A stretch of DNA of 64,000 bases from Onchidella celtica (GCA_963931925.1 OZ007569.1:75135400-75199399); one strand, 5' to 3'; counted from the stretch's first letter, positions 1-12,372 are shown. Notes: generated from the letters alone by a model not told the origin. Program-made: numbers and translations.

Positions 1-106
1 GTGTTGCTGTTGTGTTTTAAATACAACAAAAATTGTGGGCTTGTAGTAAGGCTCGGAAAACGTTAAATTAATAAGTTAGTGAACATATCGACGTGCACAT
101 TATAAG

Positions 107-145
<39 letters not shown>

Positions 146-148
146 ATA
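107..148. repeat. TAAA microsatellite
   Basis: About ten tandem TAAA units, near perfect. The array lies about 100 bp left of the 37-bp minisatellite. Confidence 0.95.
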
Positions 149-246
149 CGTTTAATGGGTTCCAGATTTTTTATTTCAAGAGGTTTCGCTGCTCTTGGCA
201 TCCACACCTCACATTTCTTGTTGTTTTTTTTTGTTTTTTCTTTTGT

Positions 247-985
247 TGTATAAATGTTGTATGTTTTGTAATATATGTTGATTGTCTCTTGTTGTATATG
301 TTTTGTAATATATGTTGATTGTCTCTTGTTGTATATATTTTGTAATTTTTGTTGAATGTCTCTTGTTGTATATGGTTTGTAATATATGTTGAATGTCTCT
401 TGTTGTATATGTTTTGTAATATATGTTGATTGTCTCTTGTTGTATATGTTTTGTAATTTTTGTTGAATGTCTCTTGTTGTATATGTTTTGTAATATATGT
501 TGAATGTCTCTTGTTGTATATGGTTTGTAATATATGTTGAATGTCTCTTGTTGTATATGTTTTGTAATATATGTTGAATGTCTCTTGTTGTATATGTTTT
601 GTAATATATGTTGATTGTCTCTTGTTGTATATGTTTTGTAATTATTATAAAAAATAATATGTTGAATGTCTCTTGTTGTATATATTTTGTAATATATGTT
701 GAATGTCTCTTGTTGTATATATTTTGTAATATGTTGAATGTCTCTTGTTGTATATGTTTTGTAATATATGTTGATTTTCTCTTGTTGTATACGTTTTGTA
801 ATTATTATAAAAAATAATATGTTGAATGTCTCTTGTTGTATATATTTTGTAATATATGTTGAATGCCTCTTTTTGTATATGTTTTGTAATATATGTTGAA
901 TGTCTTTTGTTGTATATGTTTTGTAATATATGTTGAATGTCTCTTGTAATATATGTTGAATGTCTCTTGTAGTATATTTATTATG
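247..985. repeat. 37-bp AT-rich minisatellite, about 20 copies
   Basis: A 37-bp unit recurs about 20 times. Its core reads GTCTCTTGTTGTATATG followed by TTTTGTAATATATGTTGA. Variants alternate GATTG/GAATG and ATATG/ATATA, and two copies have ATTTTTG in place of ATATATG. Two copies, at about 641 and 801, carry an extra AT-rich segment (ATTATTATAAAAAATAATA) and are followed by the same variants, so a block of about 160 bp was duplicated. The minus strand is open for about 278 codons (209-1045) only because the repeat lacks stops. That reading is low-complexity and is not taken as a gene. Confidence 0.95.
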
Positions 986-1800
986 TTTTGTAGTAAATAA
1001 CTTAATGAATGAGAAGCTTCTTAAAATTGTATTAATTCTCTCCATTATTTATCCAAGATAAAAAATATTATAGATATATTAATAGCTGATAATATCCCCG
1101 GAGACACAGAATACTGAGACGGACCATTCCTTTTTTCACTAAATGTCCACAACTTGAGCGCGTATAAACACGGTGAGTACTACTCACAGAGCTCTGTGGT
1201 ACTAGTTTTTTTCGTTATTATGAAGGGGTGTGGTGCGAATTGGGTGATACACGCGCAAGTCGACGGACGGAATTTGGCGAATTGGACCATCTCGGTATCC
1301 TGAATCTCGGATCTCATCTTATGGCAACACTGAACTATTCATTAATATAGACATGAATTTCCGCCCAAATGTGTTCATGACTTCATAGCACACAGTGATG
1401 TCATACATCTATTTACTCTGTTTATTAAAAAGGTCACAATGACCTTCTCTATCAAGGAAAACGCAAAATGCACTTTGTACTTTATTGAAACAGAAAATCA
1501 ACATAAACAAGGAAAACGAGCCACTCCTCAGGATCAGTTGGCCACTGAGACAGAAGAAATCTGGTCTCCAAGGAGCTCAACCAGATCCAGGTCAGTGCGC
1601 TTTTATCTCCTGATCAAGCTAGATCAATAGGTCACAGAAGTAGGTCAAACTTCAAGACGAGACAACTGACTCTCTAACCAGCAGTTTGCGCGGGCCGAAA
1701 GTTTCCACCAATAGAAAGTGTCTGTGCTAGATGACCGAATGAATTGACTTGTCACCATGGCGACTGCTGTGTATTTCAATTTTACTGTTGTTGTAAGTAC
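986..1800. other. Unassigned AT-rich sequence
   Basis: No gene recognised. It contains a perfect 14-bp palindrome, CACAGAGCTCTGTG, at 1185-1198. A 63-codon ORF at 1439-1630 has no family resemblance and is of chance length. Confidence 0.6.
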
Positions 1801-1837
1801 GTACGTACCCCAAGGGTTTTGCGCTTGGGGTACGTAC
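1801..1837. repeat. Perfect inverted repeat, 14-bp stem and 9-nt loop
   Basis: The left arm GTACGTACCCCAAG (1801-1814) is exactly complementary to CTTGGGGTACGTAC (1824-1837), with loop GGTTTTGCG. The stem is half GC, unlike its AT-rich surroundings. It could be a cruciform, an RNA hairpin or the remnant of a foldback element. No function is assigned. Confidence 0.85.
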
Positions 1838-2034
1838 AAAAGTCACAAAAGGCTTCATACGTATCCCTAGCGGACAAAAAAACTTGGAGGGGGGGCGTAC
1901 CTACTTGTAACAACACCCATTAAATTTACTTTCAGCTTCTTTACCACATATTTCATTTATTCAGTTCATCTATAAGCAAATATTTTTTTGTTTGTTTGTT
2001 GTATGAACACACAGAAATGCTGTGGAGTCATAGC

Positions 2035-2035
<1 letters not shown>

Positions 2036-2069
<34 letters not shown>

Positions 2070-2219
2070 ATCCACCGCTCTCTTTCTCTCTCCTCCTTTC
2101 TCTTCCCTCTCTCGCTCTATCTTCCCTCCTCTCTCTCTCACCTTCTTTCTCTCTCACTCACTCACACTCTCTCTCACCTTCTTTCTCTCTCACTCACTCA
2201 CACTCTCTCTCTTTCTCTA
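2036..2219. repeat. CT-rich microsatellite
   Basis: A (CT)n core at about 2038-2068 decays into CTCTCTCAC and TTCTCTCTC variants to 2219. The two open frames through it encode only Ser/Leu repeats and are not genes. Confidence 0.9.
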
Positions 2220-2287
2220 ACCCCCACCGACACCCACAGTCACCCCCCCCCCTCCCACGCCACTGCCGCTGTGATGTATTGTTTTCC

Positions 2288-2450
2288 ACTTCCGGGCCGA
2301 CTCTGTTTAATAGACAATTATGAGAAGTCGTCGTTTTAATAGCCTTCTTTTGTTCCTGCTTTTTGTTTCGGAAATTAGGCTGTCTACCTTCTGTCACTCT
2401 TCCATCTTTTTAATTTAGTTGCACGCTCAAAGGTTGCTGTCCCGGAAGTG
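2288..2450. promoter_or_regulatory. Pair of convergent ETS-type motifs
   Basis: ACTTCCGG (2288-2295) and CCGGAAGT (2442-2449) are the canonical ETS/GABP core in opposite orientation, about 150 bp apart. The motif is typical of animal housekeeping promoters. No transcript or start site can be placed here, so regulatory function is inferred only. Confidence 0.2.
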
Positions 2451-2568
2451 CACGGCAGGAGTCCGCTATTGATCTTTCTGGCAGATTATATATTGATTTC
2501 ATTTCTGTGAGAGCGCCGTACACAGTCAAGGTGAGTATAGACTTAGAGTAAAAAATATGCTGTTTTTT

Positions 2569-2690
2569 TGTTGTTGTTGTTGTTGTTGTTGTTGTTTTTA
2601 AGAAAGAAAGACAGACAGAAAGAAAGAAAGGAAGAAAAAAAAGGAAGGAAGAAATTAGAAAGAAAGAAAGAGAGAAAGAAAAAAAGAAAC
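2569..2690. repeat. TTG microsatellite joined to a purine-rich GAAA tract
   Basis: About nine TTG units (2569-2596) run into an A/G-only tract of GAAA/GGAA variants to about 2690. The reverse-strand ORF over it is repeat translation. Confidence 0.85.
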
Positions 2691-3812
2691 CGGGAAAAAA
2701 CAGCAGCATAGACTAGTCTAGTATACTACAAGCTGATAACAAACATTGACAAAACCAGTAAGTACAACAAACAAACAAACAGACATATAAATAAATAAAT
2801 ATATGTATAGGAAAATAATTAACCAACTAATTAAATAAATAAATAAACAAACAAATAAACATATAGACCAACTTTGGCCACCAACAGTGATGACAGCCAT
2901 TGTAATGGCTAGATCAAACTAACTAGAGCAAATCCAGAGAGCTCAGAACTCCGAAGATAAGACGAAAATAGACCCTTAACCAACTGCCCAACATTTGACA
3001 AAGTGAAGTTTTCAATCAACCATGATCAATAAATTGTCCAGACAAATTGAGACTAGCAATTACATTTTCAATTTGAAAAGAAAAATAAATGATGATGATG
3101 ATGAGAAATTTGCAAAGTTAGTCTATGTATCAAATGGGAAATTTTTCCAAAGTATTTGAAGAATTTAATAGCCCATGCAGATATCCCAGAAAAATGCCTG
3201 TGGTTAGCAAATGTTACTAAAGTCTGGCAACATACAAAAGGTCCTCTCAATATCTATTATTTCACTCCATTTTTGAAAATGAAGAGCTACGGTCGAATTG
3301 TCTATAATATAATTATATCAATGAGGGTTCAAACAGTTGGCAGGTCTTTGTCATGGGCCAGGTTGTACATCCGATGAGTAATTATTCAGCTCGGAATTAG
3401 ACTTAAAATTTCATGTGACGATCTCACAAAAATTACCATTCCCCGGCCGATCGAAGAGAGCTTATTAGATTTATTGAACATACCGCAAAGGAGAACCATT
3501 GAAAGTAGGCCAGAGTCTTCAAGCTATGATGTTTTGTGTGTGTGTGTGTGTTTAATGTACTTTTTGCATTTTATTGATATGGCACAATATGATTCATCTC
3601 TCTACAAAGTCAAACTGAAAAGATAACGCGGACAAGAGATTAGAGTGAAATCTTCGGATTTCACTTTGCTCAAGGGGAAATAAACGTTTTAGTTTTGAAG
3701 AGTGACACTCGTTAGTTTCTCCATCCACAGTTAATTTTTCCTTGTTGCTCAGTGTGGGACATTTTACACAGGGCAACTATCCAGTCTCAGCGCCGGAAAT
3801 GTTTTAAAGGTA
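2691..3812. other. Unassigned AT-rich sequence with small microsatellites
   Basis: Degenerate TAAA/CAAA runs lie at about 2765-2860 and a short GT run at about 3535-3552. I see no coding or RNA feature. Confidence 0.6.
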
Positions 3813-3836
3813 ACATGGCGACCGGAAGCACGTGAC
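3813..3836. promoter_or_regulatory. Composite YY1-like / ETS / E-box site
   Basis: ACATGGCG, ACCGGAAG and CACGTGAC sit end to end in 24 bp. They match the known cores for YY1-like, ETS and USF/MITF-type bHLH factors. A further CGCCGGAAAT lies at 3791-3800. Such tight stacking is typical of CpG-containing animal promoters. Direction and target gene are unknown. Confidence 0.3.
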
Positions 3837-4672
3837 AGGCGGCGACTCAAAATGCCATTAAAGTTGGAGACAAGGCCCATCTGACTAGTGGAAAATTTGG
3901 ATTGTCTGAATTCTTGGTGGAGTGCAGAAACTAATACAGGACAGTCCAATCCATTACATAAACTATTTTTTCCCTTACTTTGCTTCTATTTTTCTTTGCA
4001 TGAATGAACGAAATAGCTGATGATGTTTTACACAGTGCACTTGCCGATGCAAAAAGACCGACTAGACGCTGAGAATATTGCACATAGAATTGGATCATAA
4101 TCCTTTTCTCCATGTGCCTATTGTTAAAGGACCGTAACTTTAAGGACCAGAAAATACAGAGTTGTGTTCTCTGTTCAGCTATAGCATATTTTGTATACTA
4201 CTCCAGTCCTCTTCCCCTCACTTTCTCACATACATCACCCGAATCACGTGAATGCATTAAATTTGATAATCTGTTCAGTGATGTGTTGTTTGAAACTACA
4301 ACGAGTGAATTTCAATTTCTGTATTTTTTTTATTTTTTTTTTCAATTTTAAGAAAACTAATTTTCGGATTTTTAAAATTTTTTTTTGTTGGCAATGTGAG
4401 GAAAACAAAATGCAAGATTCCTGAGTTTTGACGAACAATCCTCATTTTTTTTTTTTTTTTACTGCAACCATCAGATTCCAGCTGACCTACTTTAGAGCTG
4501 GGAGATCACGATAAAACATTACCAGAAGTTTTTGGCTTTCAAGTCAATTTTTCATCGCCAGTAAAAGCTGCTTCCATGAAGATCTCAGGCCTAGATTAGC
4601 AACAAGCTTCAGTATACATTCCATGATCCACAGCCGAGCTCATCAGCGCCTCAGCCAATACACAAAATTAAA
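3837..4672. other. Unassigned sequence between promoter-like site and short ORF
   Basis: AT-rich, with poly-T runs around 4325-4390 and 4446-4462. No convincing gene. If the site at 3813 is a promoter firing rightward, this could be 5' UTR or a first intron. Confidence 0.5.
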
Positions 4673-4807
4673 ATGGCGCCTGCAATGTTTGGTGTTATCC
4701 TTTTCTTCCTCTCGGTTGTTTTCTTAAATGTTCAAAGTTTCCAGGCAAATCTGCATTTCCTTTACATTTTCAAACCTTCCAAAGGTTTATTTTGTGCACT
4801 TGTTTAA
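4673..4807 (+). CDS. Speculative short ORF with signal-peptide-like N-terminus (44 codons)
   Basis: The ATG lies in a favourable eukaryotic context, with A at -3 and G at +4 (AAAATGG). The reading begins MAPAMFGVILFFLSVVFLNV, a hydrophobic run of about 15 residues like a secretory signal. It continues for a further 24 residues to TAA at 4805-4807. An in-frame AAAG|GT at about 4781-4786 could be a weak splice donor, so this may be a first exon rather than a complete gene. The mature part has no recognised motif. A composite promoter-like site lies about 840 bp upstream. AT-rich DNA yields hydrophobic frames by chance, so confidence is low. Confidence 0.15.
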   Translation: MAPAMFGVILFFLSVVFLNVQSFQANLHFLYIFKPSKGLFCALV

Positions 4808-5135
4808 AAAGATGCTAATGGAAAGCCGCCATTGTGTTCATTCTCAGCGGATGTTTTCCTGTTGCCCAAACTGTAGCAATTACAAGTTCCACTGATGTTT
4901 ACGTGTGGAAGATGGGTAAAGGGAACCTGGAGGGATGATAGGACAGCCGTAGACAGTGGACCCAAGCTCTCTAGTGACTAAGTTAAGCAAGGATTCATTC
5001 ATAAACGTCTGTGACGAAAAAAAAAAAGGAAGACAAAGGAAAACCTTTTAGAAGATTGATGAAGTTACGACAATAAAATTGGTAAAACCTGAAAAGGTGG
5101 CGAGGTGAGTAAAGTAGTCACGCAACGTTTGTTAT

Positions 5136-5137
<2 letters not shown>
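4808..5137. other. Unassigned sequence
   Basis: Nothing recognisable apart from a short poly-A run near 5019. Confidence 0.6.
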
Positions 5138-5172
<35 letters not shown>

Positions 5173-5212
5173 TTTTTCTTTCTCTCTCTCTTTCTCTTTC
5201 TTTCTCTCTCGC
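5138..5212. repeat. CT microsatellite
   Basis: A (TC)n core to about 5169 continues as interrupted TTTCTCTC variants. Confidence 0.9.
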
Positions 5213-7587
5213 TCCTATTTTCTCGCTTTCTTTCTATCTCTGTGTGTATTTGTGTGTAAGTTTGTTTACACACCAGGTGTGTGAACGTTGGCAGATCGAA
5301 GAGGCCAGCAAGTATACCCAGCGCCTATATTTTTTAACATTACTGAATGATAAAAATGAAAAAAAAAAAATACTGAAATTAGAATACTACTTAAAAATCC
5401 CATTTTTAGTTTTTCTCATTTAGTTATTCAGGCCAGACATGGGTTTTTATAAATTAATATTAATGGGTTTGTAAACTTCAACAACGAATGAAAATTTCAA
5501 AGAAAATACACTTTTGTTTTTCATACAAGGGAATACTTACACGCCTGACGGCCCTCGCTTGCGTGACAGTTTCAAATAAATGCAACGCTTACACCAGAAG
5601 TGAAATGCAGTGTCTGTTTCATTTGGTCACAAACTGTTTGGACACCGTAAGAAAAACACACACACACGAACGGGCTGAATATCAAACACTGGACTGCAAG
5701 ACATCCATTCATTCCTTCCTTCGTGTGGCCGGAGACGATAGGTCGGCGGAAACGGCCGCTGTTGTTAGAGCGCATCTCCAATGAATCGGATGGCTTGAGA
5801 AAAGGATTGGAACTTGTTTAAATAAATGTCCAGTAGGGCAAATCACGCCACTCTGACACTAATGGTCCTCTATTCTTCTGTAAATCAGCCTAAATCCCGT
5901 TAACAGACTTGATGTCCGCCCCGTAACACAATTCCGGATCTCTCAAACATACACCAGAATACCAGCAAACCTCGTAATGGTCCGGCCTATCTATGCCCCT
6001 TACAACAATCATATCTCGTATAGAAATCTCGGGCCCACTAAGGAAAAACCAAAACACTGGTCCGATAGACTCCAGCTACAATAGTAACAATGGGAACATT
6101 CGAATTATCTAGAAACGAGACTGTGGACACGACACGACTTGGCCATAGGAAACCGCAATCTGAGATTCCTCACCAGATTCTTTTTGATTTCTGAAAATCT
6201 TCTCCTTGACATGACAGATTCCATTTCCTGTTGTGTGGATCGTGCATTCACACACAATCAACTTGAAGACAAAGATACGTTTTATATGTGCTATTGATAA
6301 GGTTGAATCTTGTTGTTTGACGTAATTGGCACTGTTTACTAGAGGCATCACAGACGACTGAAGAAAAATTGTAGAGGTCTCGCTGTGTTTTTGCGACATT
6401 CTGTATACTTGGTGGTGAAACTGTTGAAACATAAACGTTTCCCTATATCTCATACACTCAAATGTAAAGCATCGTTTAGTCATGCTTTTATTATTATTAA
6501 TACATTTTTTCAGGTCTCTCTTAATCATGAAACCGGGAACGGATGAAAAATTAGCAAGCACGGTATAGAAAGGAAAGCCACGCGATATCATTGCTGAGTT
6601 GCTAACAAATAGACTTGTCTACCAATAATTAAAGGATCAAATTGCATTTCTAGATCCCGCCAGCCAGCGCTCTACCCCGCCCCCGTTCTCACTATCTTAT
6701 GTCACTATTGTTCAAGTTCAGCTACCTTTCAGCAAGTTTTGTGGGCTTTTTTTTGTTTGTTTATTAAATACAGACACTTGTCTATCAAGCCAAATATACA
6801 TGCGTATTGTTGGTGGAGATTTGCAATGATGATTTCTCCAGGAAACTGCTACTGCAAATTATACTTCCTCAAAGTCCACGGTCGTATACATAATAATAAT
6901 TATATTAATCTCCTGGAACCACGGAGGCTGCACCTAGCTGGTAAAGTCACAAAAAGTTATGAGATATTAGACGATAAATTTGAATGCTATTTAATGTCAC
7001 TTTCATGCACAAGCGCAATTTTCTCACTTAATCAGTTGATGAACTTCAGCATCTTAAAACATTTTTTTTTGATCTAAATAGTTTGTGTAGGGTTGGTCTG
7101 GAGAGTTTCAGACTCTGCAGAAGTGACACTTCAAGCGTGCTCAGGTTAGATGTGGATTATCTATTATTTCTGCCTGAGTACAGGACAGCGTGTCAAATTA
7201 AATGAAGTTTAAAACTTGTGAGAAAATGTCAGTGGAGTTTAATTATCTTTAGCCTGGTGAGGAAGTTCGTGTCACAATTAATTTGCTTTTTGTGTTTTTA
7301 AAACTAAGAAAGGCTTAAGGCTTTCTTTTTTTTTTTTCATCATTATTTTACCGTGTAAACTAAGACAACAGAGGAGAGGAGAGGTAAACTTTGGCAATGG
7401 CATTGACGAAATAAGCTGGGACATATAAAATAGCAGTGAACATTCATGCAAGAGAAAAAAAACGGAGGAAATTTATTCACAATGATTGATAAACATTCGG
7501 GAAAAACACCCAAGCCACGTATCGACAGATGATAAACACAAGACAAGGATTGCAATAAAAATGAAAGATAGAATGAAGAGTGGTTGA
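5213..7587. other. Unassigned sequence
   Basis: The longest open frame (160 codons, minus strand, 6109-6591) has no recognisable domain or biased composition. Chance frames of that length are expected in 64 kb read six ways. A short CA run lies at about 5657-5667. Confidence 0.6.
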
Positions 7588-7794
7588 CCGAATGAATGAA
7601 TAAATGAATGAATAAACGGAAGAATGAATAAATGAATGAATGAATGAATGAATGAATGAATGACCGAATGAATGAATGAATGGATAAATGAATGAATGGA
7701 TGAATGAATGGATGAACGAATGAATGAACGAATGAATGAATGCATGAATGAATAAATGAATGAATGAATGAATGAATGAATGAATGAATGAATG
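7588..7794. repeat. GAAT tetranucleotide array
   Basis: About 50 units of GAAT with scattered GACC, GGAT and AAAT variants. Three minus-strand frames read as Ser-Phe-Ile-His repeats (FIHS). These are artefacts, not proteins. Confidence 0.95.
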
Positions 7795-10686
7795 ACATTC
7801 TCTATTCTCACATAATCGCAAATAATGTTCCGGCTCTGGGAGAACTAACCCGTATCCCCACACGGATTCCCTGTACACAGAAACCCTCTATTTCCGATAA
7901 CTGACCGATATTTAAGTAAGGGGGGGGGGGGCGTGGCCCAGAATGCCGGGCTGGACAGACGGGATAAAATGACCGCAGGGGATTTCAGAAAATGACCGGA
8001 TCTGTCAATCACTGGCTGCTTGACCAGCCGGGACAGGAGTAGATGGTGCCGTATAATGACACAGCTTGAAAAGTCCTCGGCTCAAATCGTTATTTTCATA
8101 ATTATCAAGCAGCATCCTTCTTTCGATACAGAGAGCTGGGAGATGACGACAGGCGTGCTCATTAAGAAGGCGGACACTTTCTTAGGAATTCCGATATTGG
8201 CTGCACTTGAAGTATGACACGGCACAGGCTCAATGGGGGAAGCACATGGCGATAGAAACCTGAGAGTAGATGCGAGAAGGGATCAGATTACACGAGTTGT
8301 GACAGAGAACAGTGACAAATGAATTGTTTCAACCTTGCCTGACCTGTCCTGTCCCTGTCACCCAGGACAAGAGTCCATAGGTACCCGGAGATGAGAAATC
8401 GAGACGTGAACCCGGGTGGTTAAAAATTAGGATTTAAAAAAAAAAAAAAAATTAAAGCTGGCTTTCTAATCTACTGGTCATTTTATCAGTTCATATTATG
8501 GAAAAATGTATATTCAAATAATTTTGTGTTAAATAATTCAGCATTCTGGTCATGCATCATTTTCATCTAGGAAGAGATTATTTTTGTCATTGAGGCAATA
8601 AAATTTTGTATCTATTTGTATGGCAAACATTTGTCGGATCGGAAAGTGTTATGGTTAAGTTTTAAGGTTATGTTAGGCCGAGAGCCACGTGGCCAATATA
8701 CCATTACAGGTAGAACAGTATCAGTTGACACTACAAGTATCCAGTCCTCGTCATCACCACGAATGCCCACCTCATTGAATGTTCCTGTTACTACAAGCCA
8801 TGATCACCAGGGACTCATCCAAACTACCCGTGGCTCTAAAAATTTAAAGAGTATCAAAAATGAGTGGCACATACTGGTGTCCCTGGCATACAGGCTGGGT
8901 TGTTATCAACTGTAAACAAAGACAGTAAGACATATGGAAAGGATATACTACATTATACGGCTGCATTTTGAGTAGCCCAGAACTCCCCGGCTGGGATAAC
9001 TGCAGTATCCCTCAGTCAGTGCACCTGCCCTAGGGTCGCCGAAAGTGCAAACACCCATAACATAACAATTAACAAGACAAGGACTTCCTACTTAACCCTA
9101 CACAACCACATCAAGAATTACCATATTGCGGAAAGGAAAATTGTGCTTTATGAGGGTTAATGTCAACTACCTGCAATGGCGTGACGTAAAAGAGCAGGTG
9201 GCGGCAGCATCAAAGAGGAAGGGTTAAGTACTGGCTATTCAAACTGGAACATTAGCTAAAGCCTTTTAAAAGTTAACCCATTCAGGGCATGACCACTGCC
9301 CCTTCAATAAATCATTGTTAACGACTGGGCTCCACGCGACAGTTATGTACAACGACTGCCCGGTAACATAGAAGGATTTGATGAACATGGAGGAAGAGCG
9401 CAGTGTTTGTCCAGCACGCTGAGATGGCCGATAGGACCAATTTCACGGATAAGAAAATGTTCTTACTCAAACGGAATTTAAGTTGTTGAATCACATTTGA
9501 TTGATTGACTGATCTATTTATTTATTCATTTATTTATTTGCAACATTACAAATCAGAATGCCCAACGGCACTGAAAACGAAGGAAGAATGCACCACATTT
9601 TTGTCAAGACGTTGGAACTTGGTGGTTTTTTTTTTAGATAATGATAAGGCATATTATATAATTCCCTGTGTGTCAGCAACCGACTGAAGAGCAGTTTAGT
9701 TTACAATGGAAATCTCACGAGTCTGCCACTATTCAACATTCATCCCACCGACGGCTGTACGGCTTGTCCACTTACTGTAATTAATGAATCCTCCAATCTC
9801 CTTACTTAGCAATTAGCTTCCTGCCCCCCCCCCCCTTCCTCCGACACATTTGACCACACCCTTTCAACGACGCACCCTGCTACTCAGTGAATCCCTAACT
9901 AGATGACCATCTAACTAGCCCTCTAGTGCAGCCCTTTAGAGTGACTTCTCCAAAAACCTTTTGCAACTTGCAAAACATTACTAAATTCAAAATGGCCAAA
10001 TGAAAAAACACAAAACACCCACATTCAGTACGCCAGAGAGCCAGCAAAATGATGCTCTAATTATTTGCATCCAGAGAAACATTCTTCCTACTTCACTGGT
10101 CTAAACAATTTTTATTAATTTTTTTTTCATTAACGTGGAAAGGGGACACGCGGAAGAATATACATGCAGAGTAGACAGGAAGTGGAGACGAGACGGTACA
10201 AATGAAAAAAAAACGACAGTAATAGCATAAAAAGAGCTGAAAGTCTGTCAATGAATGGGCCAAATCTCCAGAAAATTCTACCAAGGATCGGTCATAACCT
10301 GTCCAAATGTTATTGGGAGCAGATTGAGCATATCTCACATTACCTACTCGATCTCACTGACAGACCTCTCTCTGGGATGTTCTCCGTGTTCCATGATACA
10401 GTCATGTCAGTCATGACTGTCAAAAGTTGACTTTATTGACAGGAAATAATATTCATTTACGACTTAATCTGAGAGGACCTTAAGGCTCAGACTAGAGAAA
10501 AAAAAATCAGGTGGAAGGAAAGGGGAAGAGGGGAAAAAATGAATGCAGAACGGTGATTTTTGTTGAAATGATACCAAAACTTTATTCCAAAAAGGTCTAG
10601 TCAATTTTGAGAGTGAAGATGATAATTTGATATGAAAATACCCGATACTTGGACATTTTGAATCAATTTTACAAACTGACAGCCAT
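7795..10686. other. Unassigned sequence with homopolymer runs
   Basis: A G run at about 7920-7931, a poly-A run at about 8436-8450 and a C run at about 9824-9834. Short TTAACCC boxes at 9092 and 9271 and GGGTTAA at 9221-9227 were considered as transposon ends and not accepted. An imperfect palindrome lies at 10408-10442. Confidence 0.6.
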
Positions 10687-10750
10687 GTGTGATAGACTCG
10701 CTGTGTGATAGACGCGCTATGTGATAGACTCGCTGTGTGACAGACTCGCT
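10687..10750. repeat. 16-bp tandem repeat, 4 copies
   Basis: Four head-to-tail copies of GTGTGATAGACTCGCT, each differing at 0-1 position, with no length variation. Confidence 0.95.
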
Positions 10751-11089
10751 GTCCTTTAGCCTTTTGTTATTGCTGTAATTATTCCGTTTTCCCCACCCAC
10801 TTACCTGATCAATTGTGACTATTGCTATGAGTGGTTGTCACCCAGGTTGTGGAAGCAAGGGACAGCCTACAACTAATGCTAAATTCTTCAAATTCTGAGC
10901 CAAAAAAAAACAACCAAACAAGTAAAGAATCTTCCAGTATTACTTCCGCTGGTTGTAGTTTTCTCTCTGCGGGCAGAAGTTCTTATTAAAGATCGTTGTA
11001 CAGTATGCCGTGTCTTTCAAAAGACGAAATGTGTAAACTGTGTGCAGACTGGCAGCTAGGACCATAACATTAGGAGTCAGTCCTGTGAT

Positions 11090-11395
<306 letters not shown>

Positions 11396-11475
11396 CCGCT
11401 GAGGTTTGGGGTTTCAAACCCTGTACGACCTGGTGGGCACGCCAAGCTTAAGAAAAACCGTTAATTAAACAAAAG
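11396..11475 (-). mobile_element. Possible tRNA-derived SINE remnant
   Basis: The minus strand contains GGGTTTGAAACCC, close to the pol III B box and T-loop (GGTTCGANNCC). It is preceded by a CTTGG/CCAGG pair that could be an anticodon stem with an 8-nt loop. The 3' side runs directly into TATC units, as expected for a SINE with a microsatellite tail. The A box is not clear, so this is a degraded remnant at best. Confidence 0.25.
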
Positions 11476-12372
11476 TAATGAGCTTATCGTGCTCACGCGA
11501 GACCCCGCACTGACAGCTCAAATCAAAGGTAAGACGAAACATGCGGTAGCCCCTGGTCGGCTGTCAACTCGGACCGCAAACTCCGGGGAAACGAACGCTC
11601 GTGAGCTGACTTTGTCTACTGCTCTATGCGGCTTTTTGGCCGCGCTGTGTGAGTAAATGGTTTATAATTTTCAGTGCAGATGAGTTATCATGAACGCACG
11701 CCCCTTCCGTGCTAGCCTGTTTAATTATGACACTTTATGAAATATTACGTGCATATTCAGATAACACACGCATTGACACGTGCATGCGCGTGGCATACAC
11801 CGTATACGCGCACTATTCGTACACAGTTGTACTCATGCAAACACATAAACGTTGCTGGCACACGCTCGTACACTGAAGGTGTACTCACATCTGGTGAGAT
11901 ATCTCTTTGTCATGTCGTCGTTTTGATACCAAACTTACGAAAAATGAGACAGCGAGGAGATGGATGATGAAACAGCTGAAGATAATGACGGACGAAAATG
12001 ATAAGGACAACGAAAGAAGAACGACAGAGACTCGGGGGAGCAAAAGATATGGCGAAGAGAAAAGGACGAAGAAAAGGAAGGAAGGAATTTGAGAGAAGAC
12101 TACCACAGAACATTCCTTCAAATGACTCAAGTCTTTCAAATGTCCAATTCAGCGAGATCATAAATACAGTTTCTCTCCCAGTAGTGAATGAACATCAACA
12201 CAGCGTAAACGAAAGCCAGCTGCTACTGACCCAGGGCTGCGATAACCTACTACACAATTTACAAAAAGCCCTCTGTTTGACCCGCGGAGGCGTGAACAGG
12301 TCACTAAAGCAACACACCAGTTTACAAACAAGACTTGGACAGTTTCCCGAGACGGGGTAAGTTCACCTTCAG
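11476..12372. other. Unassigned sequence, locally CpG-containing
   Basis: About 11490-11660 is less AT-rich, with several CpGs. About 11740-11880 alternates purine and pyrimidine (GTGCATGCGCGTG-like), resembling a decayed CA array. A basic frame at 11998-12360 has no recognised domain. Confidence 0.5.

Noticed and set aside
209..1045. 278-codon minus-strand frame rich in Tyr, Thr and Ile
   Set aside because: A reading of the 37-bp minisatellite; the peptide period follows the DNA repeat.
1185..1198. Palindrome CACAGAGCTCTGTG as a binding site
   Set aside because: A 14-bp palindrome can occur by chance in 64 kb, and no known motif matches.
6109..6591. 160-codon minus-strand frame
   Set aside because: No domain, no compositional bias and no splice context; such lengths occur by chance in a window this size.
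9092..9227. Possible piggyBac-type MITE bounded by TTAACCCT and AGGGTTAA
   Set aside because: Only 8 bp of inverted repeat over 136 bp, with several other TTAACCC-like boxes nearby; too weak.
11740..11880. Z-DNA-prone alternating purine-pyrimidine stretch as a regulatory element
   Set aside because: Better explained as a decayed CA microsatellite; a similar patch occurs at 41205-41285.
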